A stretch of DNA of 35,118 bases from NCBI GenBank assembly GCA_037131065.1, contig JBAXRT010000009.1, positions 1-35,118 on the forward strand. The letters run 5' to 3'. Each line of letters begins with the position of its first letter. Positions within the stretch are counted from its first letter, which is position 1. The notes beneath the pieces were generated by a model. That model worked only from the letters and a program-made list of their open reading frames with translations, was not told the origin of the DNA and made no database searches. A program made the position numbers and the translations under genes. This document shows, piece after piece, positions 22,859 to 31,268 of the stretch. Origin of the DNA: JBAXRT01 sp037131065. GTDB lineage: Bacteria; Bacteroidota; Bacteroidia; Bacteroidales; FEN-979.

Positions 22859-24778
22859 ATGATCGATTTTAGTTACACCATCTGGATCCTGCTGATACCG
22901 CTCTTTCTCTTCTTAGTAGTAGGCCTGTTCGGGAACCGGTTTAAGCCCATTGTTTCCGGGATCGTCGGAACGGGCGGATTGTTTGTGATCTGGATTCTTT
23001 CCATTATCACGGCATACCAGTACTTCTTTGTCCTTGATAAGGTTGACGGGGCTTTCCAGAAACTGCTGGCAGTCAATGTCCGCTGGCTCAACCTCACCGA
23101 CAAGCTGCACATCGATCTTGGCGTGTTACTGGATCCGATCTCAGTGATGATGCTGATCGTCATCACTACTGTGTCATTCATGGTGCATCTGTATTCCATC
23201 GGCTATATGCACGGGGAGAAGGGATTCCAGCGCTTTTTTGCCACGCTCTCCCTATTCAGCTTCTCAATGCTCGGACTGGTTGTGGCAACCAACATCTTCC
23301 AGATGTACATCTTCTGGGAACTGGTCGGAGTCTCCTCCTACCTTCTGATAGGCTTCTATTACACCCGCGACACTGCAGTTGCCGCCTCAAAAAAAGCCTT
23401 TATCGTTACCCGTTTCGCCGACCTCGGATTCCTCATCGGGATTCTGATGCTCTCCTATGCCACAGGTACCTTTGATTTCATAACACTCACCGGCCCCAAT
23501 AGCCCGGCGTTCTCCTCAGGTCAGGGTATTTGGTTTCTAGGACTTTCGACCATGACCTGGTCCATGATCTTTATTTTTATGGGAGGCGCCGGTAAATCGG
23601 CCATGTTCCCGCTGCACATCTGGCTGCCCGACGCCATGGAGGGCCCAACCCCTGTTTCGGCCCTAATCCATGCTGCAACGATGGTGGTCGCAGGCGTTTA
23701 TCTTGTTGCCAGGATGTTCCCTATTTTCATCCACGAAGTTGCCGCCCTCGACATTGTTGCCTGGGTCGGGGCCTTCACTTCGCTGTTTGCAGCGTTGATA
23801 GCCTGTACGCAGTTTGACATCAAGCGGGTCCTGGCATACTCCACCATGTCACAGATCGGCTTGATGATGCTTGGCCTTGGGGTTTCCGGGTATGAAGGAC
23901 ACAACGGGTTGGGATACATGGCCTCCATGTTCCACCTCTTCACCCATGCATTCTTCAAGGCCCTCCTGTTCCTCGGGGCGGGAGCCATCATTCATGCGGT
24001 TCACACCAATTACATGAATGAAATGGGAGGATTGAGGAAGCACCTTCCCATTACCCATATCACGTTTCTTATTGCCTGTCTTGCCATTGCCGGTATTCCG
24101 CCATTCTCAGGCTTTTACAGCAAGGATGAGATCCTGGTAGCAGCCTTCCATCATAGCAAAGTTCTCTTCTCGATCGTGTTCCTGGTTGCCGGACTTACTG
24201 CCTTTTACATGTTCCGTCTCTATTACTCCATCTTCTGGAGAAAGGAGACACATTACCATCATACGCCGCATGAGGCTCCTGTCACCATGACCATACCATT
24301 GATCTTCCTGGCCATCGGTTCCATCTTTACCGGATTTATTCCCTTCTCGAAACTGGTCACCACCGATGGTCGCCCGTTTGAGATCCACACCGAATGGATT
24401 GTTGCCATCCCGGCAATATGCATAGCCCTCCTGGGCATCATCATAGCTACGGTGATGTATCGCAAGGAGAACAACATGGCCAAGACGATCGTTAAGGGGA
24501 TGGGAGGATTTTACACGGCAGCCTATCACAAATTCTATATTGACGAGGTCTACCTTTTCATCACCAAGAAGATCATCTTCAACTTTATCTCCCGTCCCAT
24601 CGCCTGGTTCGACAGGCATATTGTCGATGGGGCGATGAACCAGGTGGCCTACATCACCAATGAAGCCTCCGGTCGGATCCGGAAATTCCAGTCGGGACAG
24701 CTTCAGCAGTACGCCCTCGTCTTTGTCTCCGGAGTTGTGCTCCTGGCCTTGTTATTCATCTATATATGGACCAATTAA
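22859..24778 (+). CDS. nuoL: NADH-quinone oxidoreductase subunit L
   Basis: Largest antiporter-like membrane subunit, with the long lateral helix. It has 639 residues, normal. Seen: IYFWELVGVSSYLLIGFYY-type motif (QMYIFWELVGVSSYLLIGF, glutamate at the pumping site), FIFMGGAGKSAMFPLHIWLPDAMEGPTPVSALIHAATMVVAGVYL (key lysine and histidines), and RVLAYSTMSQIGLMMLGLG, followed by HLFTHAFFKALLFLGAGAIIHAV. The C-terminal part (YRKENNMAKTIVKGMGGFYTAAYHKFYIDEVY) leads to the lateral helix and last membrane segment. It precedes nuoM by 12 bases. Confidence 0.97.
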   Translation: MIDFSYTIWILLIPLFLFLVVGLFGNRFKPIVSGIVGTGGLFVIWILSIITAYQYFFVLDKVDGAFQKLLAVNVRWLNLTDKLHIDLGVLLDPISVMMLIVITTVSFMVHLYSIGYMHGEKGFQRFFATLSLFSFSMLGLVVATNIFQMYIFWELVGVSSYLLIGFYYTRDTAVAASKKAFIVTRFADLGFLIGILMLSYATGTFDFITLTGPNSPAFSSGQGIWFLGLSTMTWSMIFIFMGGAGKSAMFPLHIWLPDAMEGPTPVSALIHAATMVVAGVYLVARMFPIFIHEVAALDIVAWVGAFTSLFAALIACTQFDIKRVLAYSTMSQIGLMMLGLGVSGYEGHNGLGYMASMFHLFTHAFFKALLFLGAGAIIHAVHTNYMNEMGGLRKHLPITHITFLIACLAIAGIPPFSGFYSKDEILVAAFHHSKVLFSIVFLVAGLTAFYMFRLYYSIFWRKETHYHHTPHEAPVTMTIPLIFLAIGSIFTGFIPFSKLVTTDGRPFEIHTEWIVAIPAICIALLGIIIATVMYRKENNMAKTIVKGMGGFYTAAYHKFYIDEVYLFITKKIIFNFISRPIAWFDRHIVDGAMNQVAYITNEASGRIRKFQSGQLQQYALVFVSGVVLLALLFIYIWTN

Positions 24779-24790
24779 TACCGTAGAAGA

Positions 24791-26302
24791 ATGAGTATTC
24801 TGACGTTATTTATCATCATACCGGTTCTCACTGTAATTGGTATTTTATTGTGTAAAAACCATATGCAGGTCAAATGGACTGCGGTTGTCGGGATGAGTCT
24901 GCAGCTCATCAGCGCCATCACCCTGATCTTTCTTTTCCTTGCGGAAAGAAATGCCGGCAATACCGCAGAGATCCTGTTTGCCCAAGACAACCTTTGGTAC
25001 CCTACGCTCAACATCCATTTCTATATCGGTGTCGACGGTGTTTCGGTTGCCATGATCGGACTGACCGCGCTGGTTGTTTTTGCCGGGATCTTTGCAAGCT
25101 GGGATATCACCGACCTTCCGCGCGAATTTTTCACTTCGCTCATCCTGCTGGCGTCCGGGGTTTTCGGATTTTTTATTTCCCTAGACCTCTTCACGATGTT
25201 TCTCTTTTACGAACTTGCCGTGATCCCGATGTACCTGCTGATCGGTATCTGGGGAAGCGGGCCAAGGCATTATTCGGCCATGAAGCTAACCCTGATGCTG
25301 ATGGGCGGCTCGGCCTTAATCCTGCTTGGCATGCTGGGGCTTTATATAGGTTCAGGGACAAACGGTGGTCCGCTCACATTTGACCTGATCAAGATTTCCA
25401 AGATCACCCTTCCGATGGACCTTCAGCTATTCCTCTTCCCCTTCCTTTTTGTGGGATTCGGGGTTCTCGGTGCTATGTTCCCGTTCCATACATGGTCGCC
25501 CGACGGTCATGCCTCGGCGCCCACAGCCGTTTCCATGCTTCACGCCGGGGTTCTAATGAAACTGGGAGGTTACGGCTGTTACCGCGTGGCAGTCTTCCTG
25601 CTTCCTGATGCAGCCCACGAGCTTGGATGGATCTTCATAATCCTCGCGACGATCGGTGTCATATACGGGGCGCTGGGAGCGATATGGCAGAAAGACCTCA
25701 AATACATCAATGCTTACTCTTCCGTCAGTCATTGTGCACTGGTTTTGTTCGCCATCCTGATGTTCAACCAGACGGCGATCAACGGGGCGATCATGCAGAT
25801 GATATCCCACGGGATCATGACGGCCCTTTTCTTTGCACTGATCGGCATGATCTACGGAAGAACCCATACCCGCTATATCAATGAGATGGGCGGCCTGATG
25901 AAAGTGATGCCGTTCCTGGCCGTTGCTTATGTGATCGGCGGTTTGGCCTCTCTTGGTCTTCCGGGCTTCAGCGGGTTTGTTGCTGAAATGACCATTTTCG
26001 TCGGGGCCTTCCAGCATGCAGACACTTTCCACAGGGTTGCCACAATCATTGCGGCCTCTTCCATTGTCGTGACAGCGGTCTATATCCTCCGTGTCGTTGG
26101 AATCCTGCTTCTCGGGAAGATCCGTAATGACGAATTTGAAAAGATCACCGATGCAAAATGGTATGACCGGATGAGTGTCGTTGCACTGATCCTGGGGATT
26201 ACCCTGATCGGTGTGGCACCACTCTGGTTGTCGAATATGATCAACGGCGGTCTCGCCCCGATCATGCAGAAATTGTTATTGGTTGCACCATTAATACATT
26301 AA
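24791..26302 (+). CDS. nuoM: NADH-quinone oxidoreductase subunit M
   Basis: Second antiporter-like subunit. It has 503 residues with about 14 membrane helices. Conserved motifs are MFLFYELAVIPMYLLIGIWG (pumping-site glutamate), GFGVLGAMFPFHTWSPDGHASAPTAVSMLHAGVLMKLGGYG (lysine/histidine region) and KDLKYINAYSSVSHCALVLFA. LGLPGFSGFVAEM occurs near the end of the core. It is followed by a C-rich hairpin and, 55 bases later, nuoN. Confidence 0.97.
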   Translation: MSILTLFIIIPVLTVIGILLCKNHMQVKWTAVVGMSLQLISAITLIFLFLAERNAGNTAEILFAQDNLWYPTLNIHFYIGVDGVSVAMIGLTALVVFAGIFASWDITDLPREFFTSLILLASGVFGFFISLDLFTMFLFYELAVIPMYLLIGIWGSGPRHYSAMKLTLMLMGGSALILLGMLGLYIGSGTNGGPLTFDLIKISKITLPMDLQLFLFPFLFVGFGVLGAMFPFHTWSPDGHASAPTAVSMLHAGVLMKLGGYGCYRVAVFLLPDAAHELGWIFIILATIGVIYGALGAIWQKDLKYINAYSSVSHCALVLFAILMFNQTAINGAIMQMISHGIMTALFFALIGMIYGRTHTRYINEMGGLMKVMPFLAVAYVIGGLASLGLPGFSGFVAEMTIFVGAFQHADTFHRVATIIAASSIVVTAVYILRVVGILLLGKIRNDEFEKITDAKWYDRMSVVALILGITLIGVAPLWLSNMINGGLAPIMQKLLLVAPLIH

Positions 26303-26328
26303 CCCCAACCCCGTAAATAGGGATGAGG
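26303..26328 (+). other. C-rich imperfect hairpin between nuoM and nuoN
   Basis: CCCCAACCCC (26303-26312) can fold onto GGGATGAGG (26320-26328) with two mismatches around an A/T-rich loop. The CCCCAACCCC...GGG layout resembles short hairpin repeats I know from Bacteroidota genomes (recollection, not checked). No T-tract follows, so read-through into nuoN is expected. Confidence 0.45.
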
Positions 26329-26357
26329 TCACTTAATAATAATAAAACTTCTAGCCA

Positions 26358-27767
26358 ATGCTGATAATGAGACATGAATTACTGCTGATAGCCATCACGG
26401 TAATCCTTTTAGTTATCGAAATTTTCCTGCCGAAAGATCAGAAGCATAAGATCATTCTTCCATCGATCCTCCTGATGGCAGCAGTTACCATTGCGGGTTT
26501 CTTTCCCGGAGAGACAGGCGTTTTATTCGGAGGGATGTATAAGACCACTGCACTGACACTCCTCTTCAAGAACATTTTAAACGTCGGGGTGCTGATCGTC
26601 TTTATCCAGTCGGTCGACTGGCTGAAAAAGCCCGATAACCAGGAAAAGATCAGTGAGTATTTCCTGCTGCTATTGTCGACACTTATCGGTATGAATTTTA
26701 TGGTCTCAGCCGGGGATTTCCTTATGTTCTATCTGGGCCTCGAGCTTGCTACAATTCCCATTGCCGCCCTGGCCGCCTATGATAGGTTCAAGGAGCACTC
26801 TGCTGAAGCCGGGGTAAAACTTATCTTCACCTCCGCCCTCTCTTCAGGAATCCTGTTGTACGGGTTGTCCATGATCTACGGAACCACCGGAACCGTCTAT
26901 TTTGAGGATGTAAGCCTGGCTATTACTGGTTCCCCGCTGCAGGTCCTTGCCTTTATCTTCTTTTTTGCAGGAATGGCCTTCAAGATCAGTCTTGTTCCTT
27001 TCCATCTTTGGACCGCGGATGTTTACGAAGGAGCCCCGGTCAATGTGGCCTCTTATCTGTCGGTAATCTCTAAAGGCGCTGCCGCCTTTATTTTTACCAT
27101 CATCCTTTTCACGGTTTTCAACAAAATTGCCGTTCTATGGAGCGATGTTTTGTATGTGATCACCATCTTGACCATTACCCTCGGTAACCTTTTTGCCCTG
27201 CGGCAACAAAACCTCAAACGGTTCCTTGCTTTTTCCTCCATTGCCCAGGCCGGCTTCATCCTGCTTGGTGTCATTGGACAGAGTCAATTAGGGATGACCA
27301 CGGTGGTCTATTTCATCTTGGTCTATATCTTCTCTAACCTCGGCGCTTTCGGCGTCGTGGCCATCATTTCGAACCGGACCGGCAAGGAGACCATCAATGA
27401 TTATGACGGACTTTACAGGACCAATCCGAACCTGAGCCTGGTGATGATGCTTGCCCTTTTCTCTCTTGCCGGGATCCCTCCGCTGGCCGGCTTTTTCGGG
27501 AAGTTCTTCCTGTTCACGGCTGCCGCCAAGCAGGGATATTATATCCTTGTCCTGATCGCTTTGATCAATACCATTATTTCATTGTATTATTATCTGCTGG
27601 TCATTAAGGCCATGCTTCTGAACAAAAGTGACCAGCCCATTGCCTATTTTAAAAGCGATGGTTATACTAAGCTGGGACTGCTGCTCTGTGTCGCCGGTAT
27701 GGTCGTCATTGGATTTGCAAGCTCCATCTATGAAGTGGTGAACAGCCTGAGTTTCGGAATTTATTGA
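26358..27767 (+). CDS. nuoN: NADH-quinone oxidoreductase subunit N
   Basis: Third antiporter-like subunit, next to NuoK. It has 469 residues (ATG 26358; a second ATG at 26367 is possible). Motifs: DFLMFYLGLELATIPIAALAAY (pumping-site glutamate), FAGMAFKISLVPFHLWTADVYEGAPVNVASYLSVISKGAA (lysines and histidine) and QNLKRFLAFSSIAQAGFILLG, with LFSLAGIPPLAGFFGKFFLF near the end. The length is normal. It is the last recognised subunit of the operon; two small genes follow in the same direction. Confidence 0.96.
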   Translation: MLIMRHELLLIAITVILLVIEIFLPKDQKHKIILPSILLMAAVTIAGFFPGETGVLFGGMYKTTALTLLFKNILNVGVLIVFIQSVDWLKKPDNQEKISEYFLLLLSTLIGMNFMVSAGDFLMFYLGLELATIPIAALAAYDRFKEHSAEAGVKLIFTSALSSGILLYGLSMIYGTTGTVYFEDVSLAITGSPLQVLAFIFFFAGMAFKISLVPFHLWTADVYEGAPVNVASYLSVISKGAAAFIFTIILFTVFNKIAVLWSDVLYVITILTITLGNLFALRQQNLKRFLAFSSIAQAGFILLGVIGQSQLGMTTVVYFILVYIFSNLGAFGVVAIISNRTGKETINDYDGLYRTNPNLSLVMMLALFSLAGIPPLAGFFGKFFLFTAAAKQGYYILVLIALINTIISLYYYLLVIKAMLLNKSDQPIAYFKSDGYTKLGLLLCVAGMVVIGFASSIYEVVNSLSFGIY

Positions 27768-27836
27768 CAAACCTTTTCAGTCGCCTGCTGATAAAGGGGA
27801 TGAGACAAAAGGGAATTAACTGTTAAAAAAAAAACA

Positions 27837-28160
27837 ATGCTGAAGGGGAAACATAATGTCGCCGAGGTGGAGGGCATCCGCTGTACCATCGTCGAAACCG
27901 GTGCAAACGAAGGCAGGATGACCTTCCTGAGAGATCTGCTGTCGCATAACGGCTATACAGTTAAGGCTGAAAAGGAGAAAGCTAAGGATGGTAAACCCAT
28001 GGAAACTTTTGTTGTCGGCGTAACTGACCTGGTCTTTAATCCGGTCATCCGCCTCTACCAGAAAAAACTGTTCAGGAAGGAAGGCCTTGTTGTCAATCCT
28101 GCCTACTGGAACCAGTGGCCCGGGCAATGGGATATTCCTTATTACGAGGTTCAGCGCTGA
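27837..28160 (+). CDS. Small soluble protein of unknown function after nuoN
   Basis: Not recognised with certainty. It has 107 residues, no signal peptide and no membrane segment. Recognisable stretches include KGKHNVAEVEGIRCTIVETGA, VVGVTDLVFNPVIRLYQKKL and NPAYWNQWPGQWDIPYYEV, a compact alpha/beta pattern with an aromatic-rich end. The leader has a run of ten A (27825-27834) just before the ATG, which suits Bacteroidota initiation without a Shine-Dalgarno site. It starts 69 bases after nuoN and ends 4 bases before the next small gene, so it is probably in the nuo transcript. A role as a complex I accessory factor is possible but unsupported by any motif. Confidence 0.75.
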   Translation: MLKGKHNVAEVEGIRCTIVETGANEGRMTFLRDLLSHNGYTVKAEKEKAKDGKPMETFVVGVTDLVFNPVIRLYQKKLFRKEGLVVNPAYWNQWPGQWDIPYYEVQR

Positions 28161-28164
28161 CTAG

Positions 28165-28362
28165 GTGAACAAGTTCCTGAAATATTTTTCTCTCCTCATC
28201 ATCGGACTCTTTTTCCTGCTGGGGATTCTCATCCTTGTAAGTCCTACATTTAAGCACCTTCCTGGTGAGATCAAGGTCATCTTTTCCATCTTCCTATTTT
28301 TGTATGGAGCATACCGTTTGGCTCGTATCTGGACAAAATCGCGGGAAGAAAATCAGGAATGA
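28165..28362 (+). CDS. Small two-helix membrane protein
   Basis: Unrecognised 65-residue protein with a GTG start (28165), 4 bases after the previous stop. It has two membrane helices (FLKYFSLLIIGLFFLLGILILV, 4-25; IKVIFSIFLFLYGAYRLARIW, 36-56) and a charged tail (TKSREENQE). The positive residues before helix 1 and after helix 2 place both ends inside. The SPTFKHLPGEIK loop would be outside. It lies between the nuo operon and the PstS-like gene. Short spacing suggests co-translation with the preceding small gene. Confidence 0.65.
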   Translation: MNKFLKYFSLLIIGLFFLLGILILVSPTFKHLPGEIKVIFSIFLFLYGAYRLARIWTKSREENQE

Positions 28363-28372
28363 CCGATTTTCC

Positions 28373-28401
28373 TTGACAAATCCCTCGTTGAAATGTATAT
28401 T
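28373..28401 (+). promoter_or_regulatory. Sigma70-like -35/-10 pair before the PstS-like gene
   Basis: TTGACA (28373-28378), a 17-base spacer, then TATATT (28396-28401). This is close to the E. coli consensus, but Bacteroidota primary sigma factors prefer a different -7 box, so activity in this host is doubtful. Confidence 0.25.
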
Positions 28402-28438
28402 TATCCCGAATTATAAGGAGAGGGAATAATAATTTTAG

Positions 28439-28446
28439 TAATTTTG
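28439..28446 (+). promoter_or_regulatory. Predicted -7 box for the PstS-like/TPR genes
   Basis: TAATTTTG is an exact TAnnTTTG match, 51 bases before the ATG at 28498. No -33 element is clear. This is the likelier of the two promoter candidates upstream of this gene. Confidence 0.4.
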
Positions 28447-28497
28447 TGTTCCTTTTAAAAGAACACCCTGATTATAAGGGAATAAGCATCTTTTCAG

Positions 28498-29445
28498 ATG
28501 AAAAAAACTGCTAAAAGACTCATTGCAGCGGGAGGGTTGTTTTCCCTCTTGTTTTTCTTTGGCTGTGGTACCCAGTCCAAGAAGGATCTGGATACTCCTA
28601 CCAGGGGAAGTATTAAAGCAGCGATTGATGATTCATACCGCCTGCTGGCAGAGGCAGAAGTTTATGCTTTTGAGTCGCTATACAAGGATGCACATATCGA
28701 TACGGTCTTTAAACCCGAGTTGCAGGTCATTGAAGATTTCTTAAACGATTCGGTTCCCCTGATCATTGTCAGCCGGAAACTGACGGAAGCCCAGGAGAAG
28801 TATCTGAACTCCCTGCAGTATGTTCCGAAAACCACAAAAATCGCCTATGACGCGGTCGCATTCATTGTAAACAACGATAACCCAGATACCCTGATCTTCT
28901 ATGACAAGATCAAGGAGATTTTTTTAGGAAAAATTAACCAGTGGCAACAGATCAATCCGAAATCGAAACTCAAAGAACTCCAGGTGGTTTTTGACGATTA
29001 CAGATCGGCAAATCCGCGCTATTTCAAAGAAAAATTTAAAATTGACTCTCTGCCGAGGTGCTGTGCTGCCGTCAGTTCAAATGCGGAGGTGGTCAATTTT
29101 GTCGCTACGAATAAAAATGCCATGGGGGTTGTTAGTGTAAACTGGATCAGCGATAACCAGGATTCTGTCTCAAATAATTTTCTGAAAAAGATTAAGGTTG
29201 TTGGAATCACCACCGAAGGGAATAATGACCCGGATGCGAGGTTTTACAAGCCATTCCAGGCTTATATTGCCGAGAGTACCTATCCGTTCACACGCGAAGT
29301 TTTCTGCATCAACCGTCAGCCCTACCATGGACTTGCGTATGGTTTTTCCTCTTTTATTGCAGGGGAAAAGGGACAACTGATTGTTCTGCGATCAGGGCTT
29401 GTTCCGGCAGCAATGCCTGTCAGAATCGTTGAAGTAAAAAAATAA
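28498..29445 (+). CDS. PstS-like periplasmic-binding-fold lipoprotein
   Basis: Substrate-binding-protein fold of the PstS type, anchored as a lipoprotein (MKKTAKRLIAAGGLFSLLFFFGC, C23). It has 315 residues. Family features: VPLIIVSRKLTEAQEKYL (the SR-x-L-x-x-x-E signature), TKIAYDAVAFIVNNDNPDTL, IKEIFLGKINQWQQI and AMGVVSVNWISD. However, where PstS has R-x-x-GSGT for phosphate contact this protein reads DDYRSANPRYF, and the N-terminal phosphate loop is replaced by TRGSIKAAIDDSYRLL, so ordinary phosphate binding is doubtful. No PstCAB genes are near. It precedes a TPR gene by 18 bases and the ExbB/ExbD/TonB block. Confidence 0.82.
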   Translation: MKKTAKRLIAAGGLFSLLFFFGCGTQSKKDLDTPTRGSIKAAIDDSYRLLAEAEVYAFESLYKDAHIDTVFKPELQVIEDFLNDSVPLIIVSRKLTEAQEKYLNSLQYVPKTTKIAYDAVAFIVNNDNPDTLIFYDKIKEIFLGKINQWQQINPKSKLKELQVVFDDYRSANPRYFKEKFKIDSLPRCCAAVSSNAEVVNFVATNKNAMGVVSVNWISDNQDSVSNNFLKKIKVVGITTEGNNDPDARFYKPFQAYIAESTYPFTREVFCINRQPYHGLAYGFSSFIAGEKGQLIVLRSGLVPAAMPVRIVEVKK

Positions 29446-29463
29446 ACCAGAGGAAACATTCAT

Positions 29464-31173
29464 ATGCTAAAGAGTGCTAAAAAGTTGGTCTTTGTTGGTC
29501 TTTTTCTGCTGCCATTTTATTCTGCTACCCATGCCCAGGATCTTAAAGCAGCGATTCACCTGACAAGGAGTGAGCAATTCACGGCGGCGGAAGCGGCTTT
29601 TGAAAAGTTGTTGAAACAGAATCCCAACGACGGGGATGTCTATTATTATTACGGCGAGAATTTCATAATGGAGTATTTTTCCGATACCCTCAATCTTTCC
29701 TGGAAAGAGATAGCAGATTCTGCCTCCATGAAATTTGAAGCCGGCGTGAAGGCCGATCCTGCCAACCCGCTCCCCCTTGTTGGTCTTGCAGAAATCGCAT
29801 TTCTGAACAAAAATTCGCAGAAAGCCCAATCTTATTTTGCCCGGGTTATGCCCCTGATGCCGAGTAAGGCAAATAAAAGCCTTGTGATGTCTCCTGAAAA
29901 GCAGGCCACGGTATTGATCAGGATGGCCAATGCCTATGTCATGGCGAAGGTCAACGACACTGCACAGATATTTTCGCTTCTCAGGAGTGCCGAAAAACTC
30001 GATCCCAAAAACTATGAGCTTTACATTGTCAAAGGCGATACCTATATATACCTTCTGAACGATGGATCCAATGCCATCTCCAATTACAACATCGCCCAGA
30101 GCCTCAATCCCAAATCCCCGATGGCCAAGCTGCGGGTTGGCCTTTTATGGTTAAGGGCACGCAACTATAACTTTGCGTTGACCAACTACCAGGAGGTCGT
30201 CAAGATCGACTCCATGTTTGCCCCTGCTTACAGGGAACTTGGGTCGCTTTACGCACGGGCCGGACGTCAGGAGGAGGCCCAGAAGAACTACAAGAAGTTC
30301 CTGGCCCTCTCGGCAGGGAACACTTCCGCCCGCAAGCAATTCGTTAATACCCTGATCGATCTCCGGAACTACCAGGAGGCGATTAACCAGCTCAACGAAA
30401 TCCTGCTTGCCGATACCACCGACAATGACATAAACCGGGCACTGGCCTATTCCTATTTTGAAACAGGCCAGTATGATAAAGGTCTTTATTACAGCAGGAA
30501 ATTTTTAACCAAGGCAAAGCCGGAAAAGATCAGACAGCAGGACTATTCTTACTACGGAAGGATCCTGGCCAAGATGAAAATGGATACACTGGCCCCGGAA
30601 CCCCTGCTTAAAGCTTACAGCATGGACACCTCCAAATCAGAACTCCTTAGTGAGGCAGCATTGTGCTGGACCAAAGCAAAAAAATATGAAAAGGCCATGG
30701 AGCTTTACCAGAGAAAGATCGATATGAATAAGGGAACGGCCATGGATTATTATAACCTGGGAAAGGTCTATTACAGCGTTCAGCAGTTTGCAAAGGCCGA
30801 CACAAACCTTGCCATCTTCAACAAGATGCAGCCGGATTATCTGCAGGGGGTCATGTGGCGTGCACGGACCAAATCAAACCTCGATTCAACCGATACGAAG
30901 GGTTTCCGGGTGACCGGCTATGCCAAGCCTTTCTATGAAGCATACCTTGAAAAGACCCAGTCGGATTCATTAAAATACATGAAGGACCGGTTTGAATGCT
31001 ATGACTACCTGGCATATTACTACTACAGCCAGTTTTCGAGGGATTCCAAGCTGAAGGAGGATGGTCAAAAATCCATGGAGTATTATAACCTGTTGATAGG
31101 GATATATCCTAACGATCCGAAAGCCAAGAATTTCAAGGAAGCCATTGATGCGCTTAAAATGAAGCTTAAGTAG
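29464..31173 (+). CDS. Exported tetratricopeptide-repeat protein
   Basis: 569-residue periplasmic protein, probably a scaffold. The signal peptide is KSAKKLVFVGLFLLPFYSATHA (cleavage near AQD). The rest is helical TPR-type repeats: EQFTAAEAAFEKLLKQNPNDGDVYYYYGE, NYNFALTNYQEVVKIDSMFAPAYRELGSLYARAGRQEEAQKNY, DNDINRALAYSYFETGQYDKGLYY, KYEKAMELYQRKIDMNKGTAMDYYNLGKVYY and a final YYNLLIGIYPNDPKAKNFKEAIDALK. No enzymatic domain is seen. It is co-directional with the PstS-like gene (18-base gap) and sits just before the exbB promoter. Its place next to TonB energisation genes suggests an envelope role. Confidence 0.88.
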   Translation: MLKSAKKLVFVGLFLLPFYSATHAQDLKAAIHLTRSEQFTAAEAAFEKLLKQNPNDGDVYYYYGENFIMEYFSDTLNLSWKEIADSASMKFEAGVKADPANPLPLVGLAEIAFLNKNSQKAQSYFARVMPLMPSKANKSLVMSPEKQATVLIRMANAYVMAKVNDTAQIFSLLRSAEKLDPKNYELYIVKGDTYIYLLNDGSNAISNYNIAQSLNPKSPMAKLRVGLLWLRARNYNFALTNYQEVVKIDSMFAPAYRELGSLYARAGRQEEAQKNYKKFLALSAGNTSARKQFVNTLIDLRNYQEAINQLNEILLADTTDNDINRALAYSYFETGQYDKGLYYSRKFLTKAKPEKIRQQDYSYYGRILAKMKMDTLAPEPLLKAYSMDTSKSELLSEAALCWTKAKKYEKAMELYQRKIDMNKGTAMDYYNLGKVYYSVQQFAKADTNLAIFNKMQPDYLQGVMWRARTKSNLDSTDTKGFRVTGYAKPFYEAYLEKTQSDSLKYMKDRFECYDYLAYYYYSQFSRDSKLKEDGQKSMEYYNLLIGIYPNDPKAKNFKEAIDALKMKLK

Positions 31174-31178
31174 TGCTG

Positions 31179-31209
31179 TTGGTTTTCTGTTAATATTTTT
31201 ATATTTTTG
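31179..31209 (+). promoter_or_regulatory. Predicted promoter of the exbB-exbD-exbD-tonB operon
   Basis: TATTTTTG (31202-31209) is an exact TAnnTTTG -7 box, with a TTG (31179-31181) 20 bases upstream, as expected for the Bacteroidota -33 element. The leader to the ATG at 31269 is about 50 bases. This is the best-formed promoter in the window. Confidence 0.55.
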
Positions 31210-31268
31210 CCAGTCAATTCAAGAGGAATCAACTAATCCATCATTTTTTAAACCTAAATTTTTTTACA

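Noticed and set aside
24107..24619. 170-codon minus-strand open frame
   Set aside because: It lies wholly inside nuoL and its translation is rich in H, D, G and Q without any family pattern, as expected of an antisense shadow of a membrane protein gene.
25553..26032. 159-codon minus-strand open frame
   Set aside because: It is antisense to nuoM, low in hydrophobic order and without a recognisable motif.
28373..28401. TTGACA-N17-TATATT as the main promoter of the PstS-like gene
   Set aside because: It is listed only with low confidence because Bacteroidota sigma factors favour TAnnTTTG, and an exact match to that lies nearer the gene.
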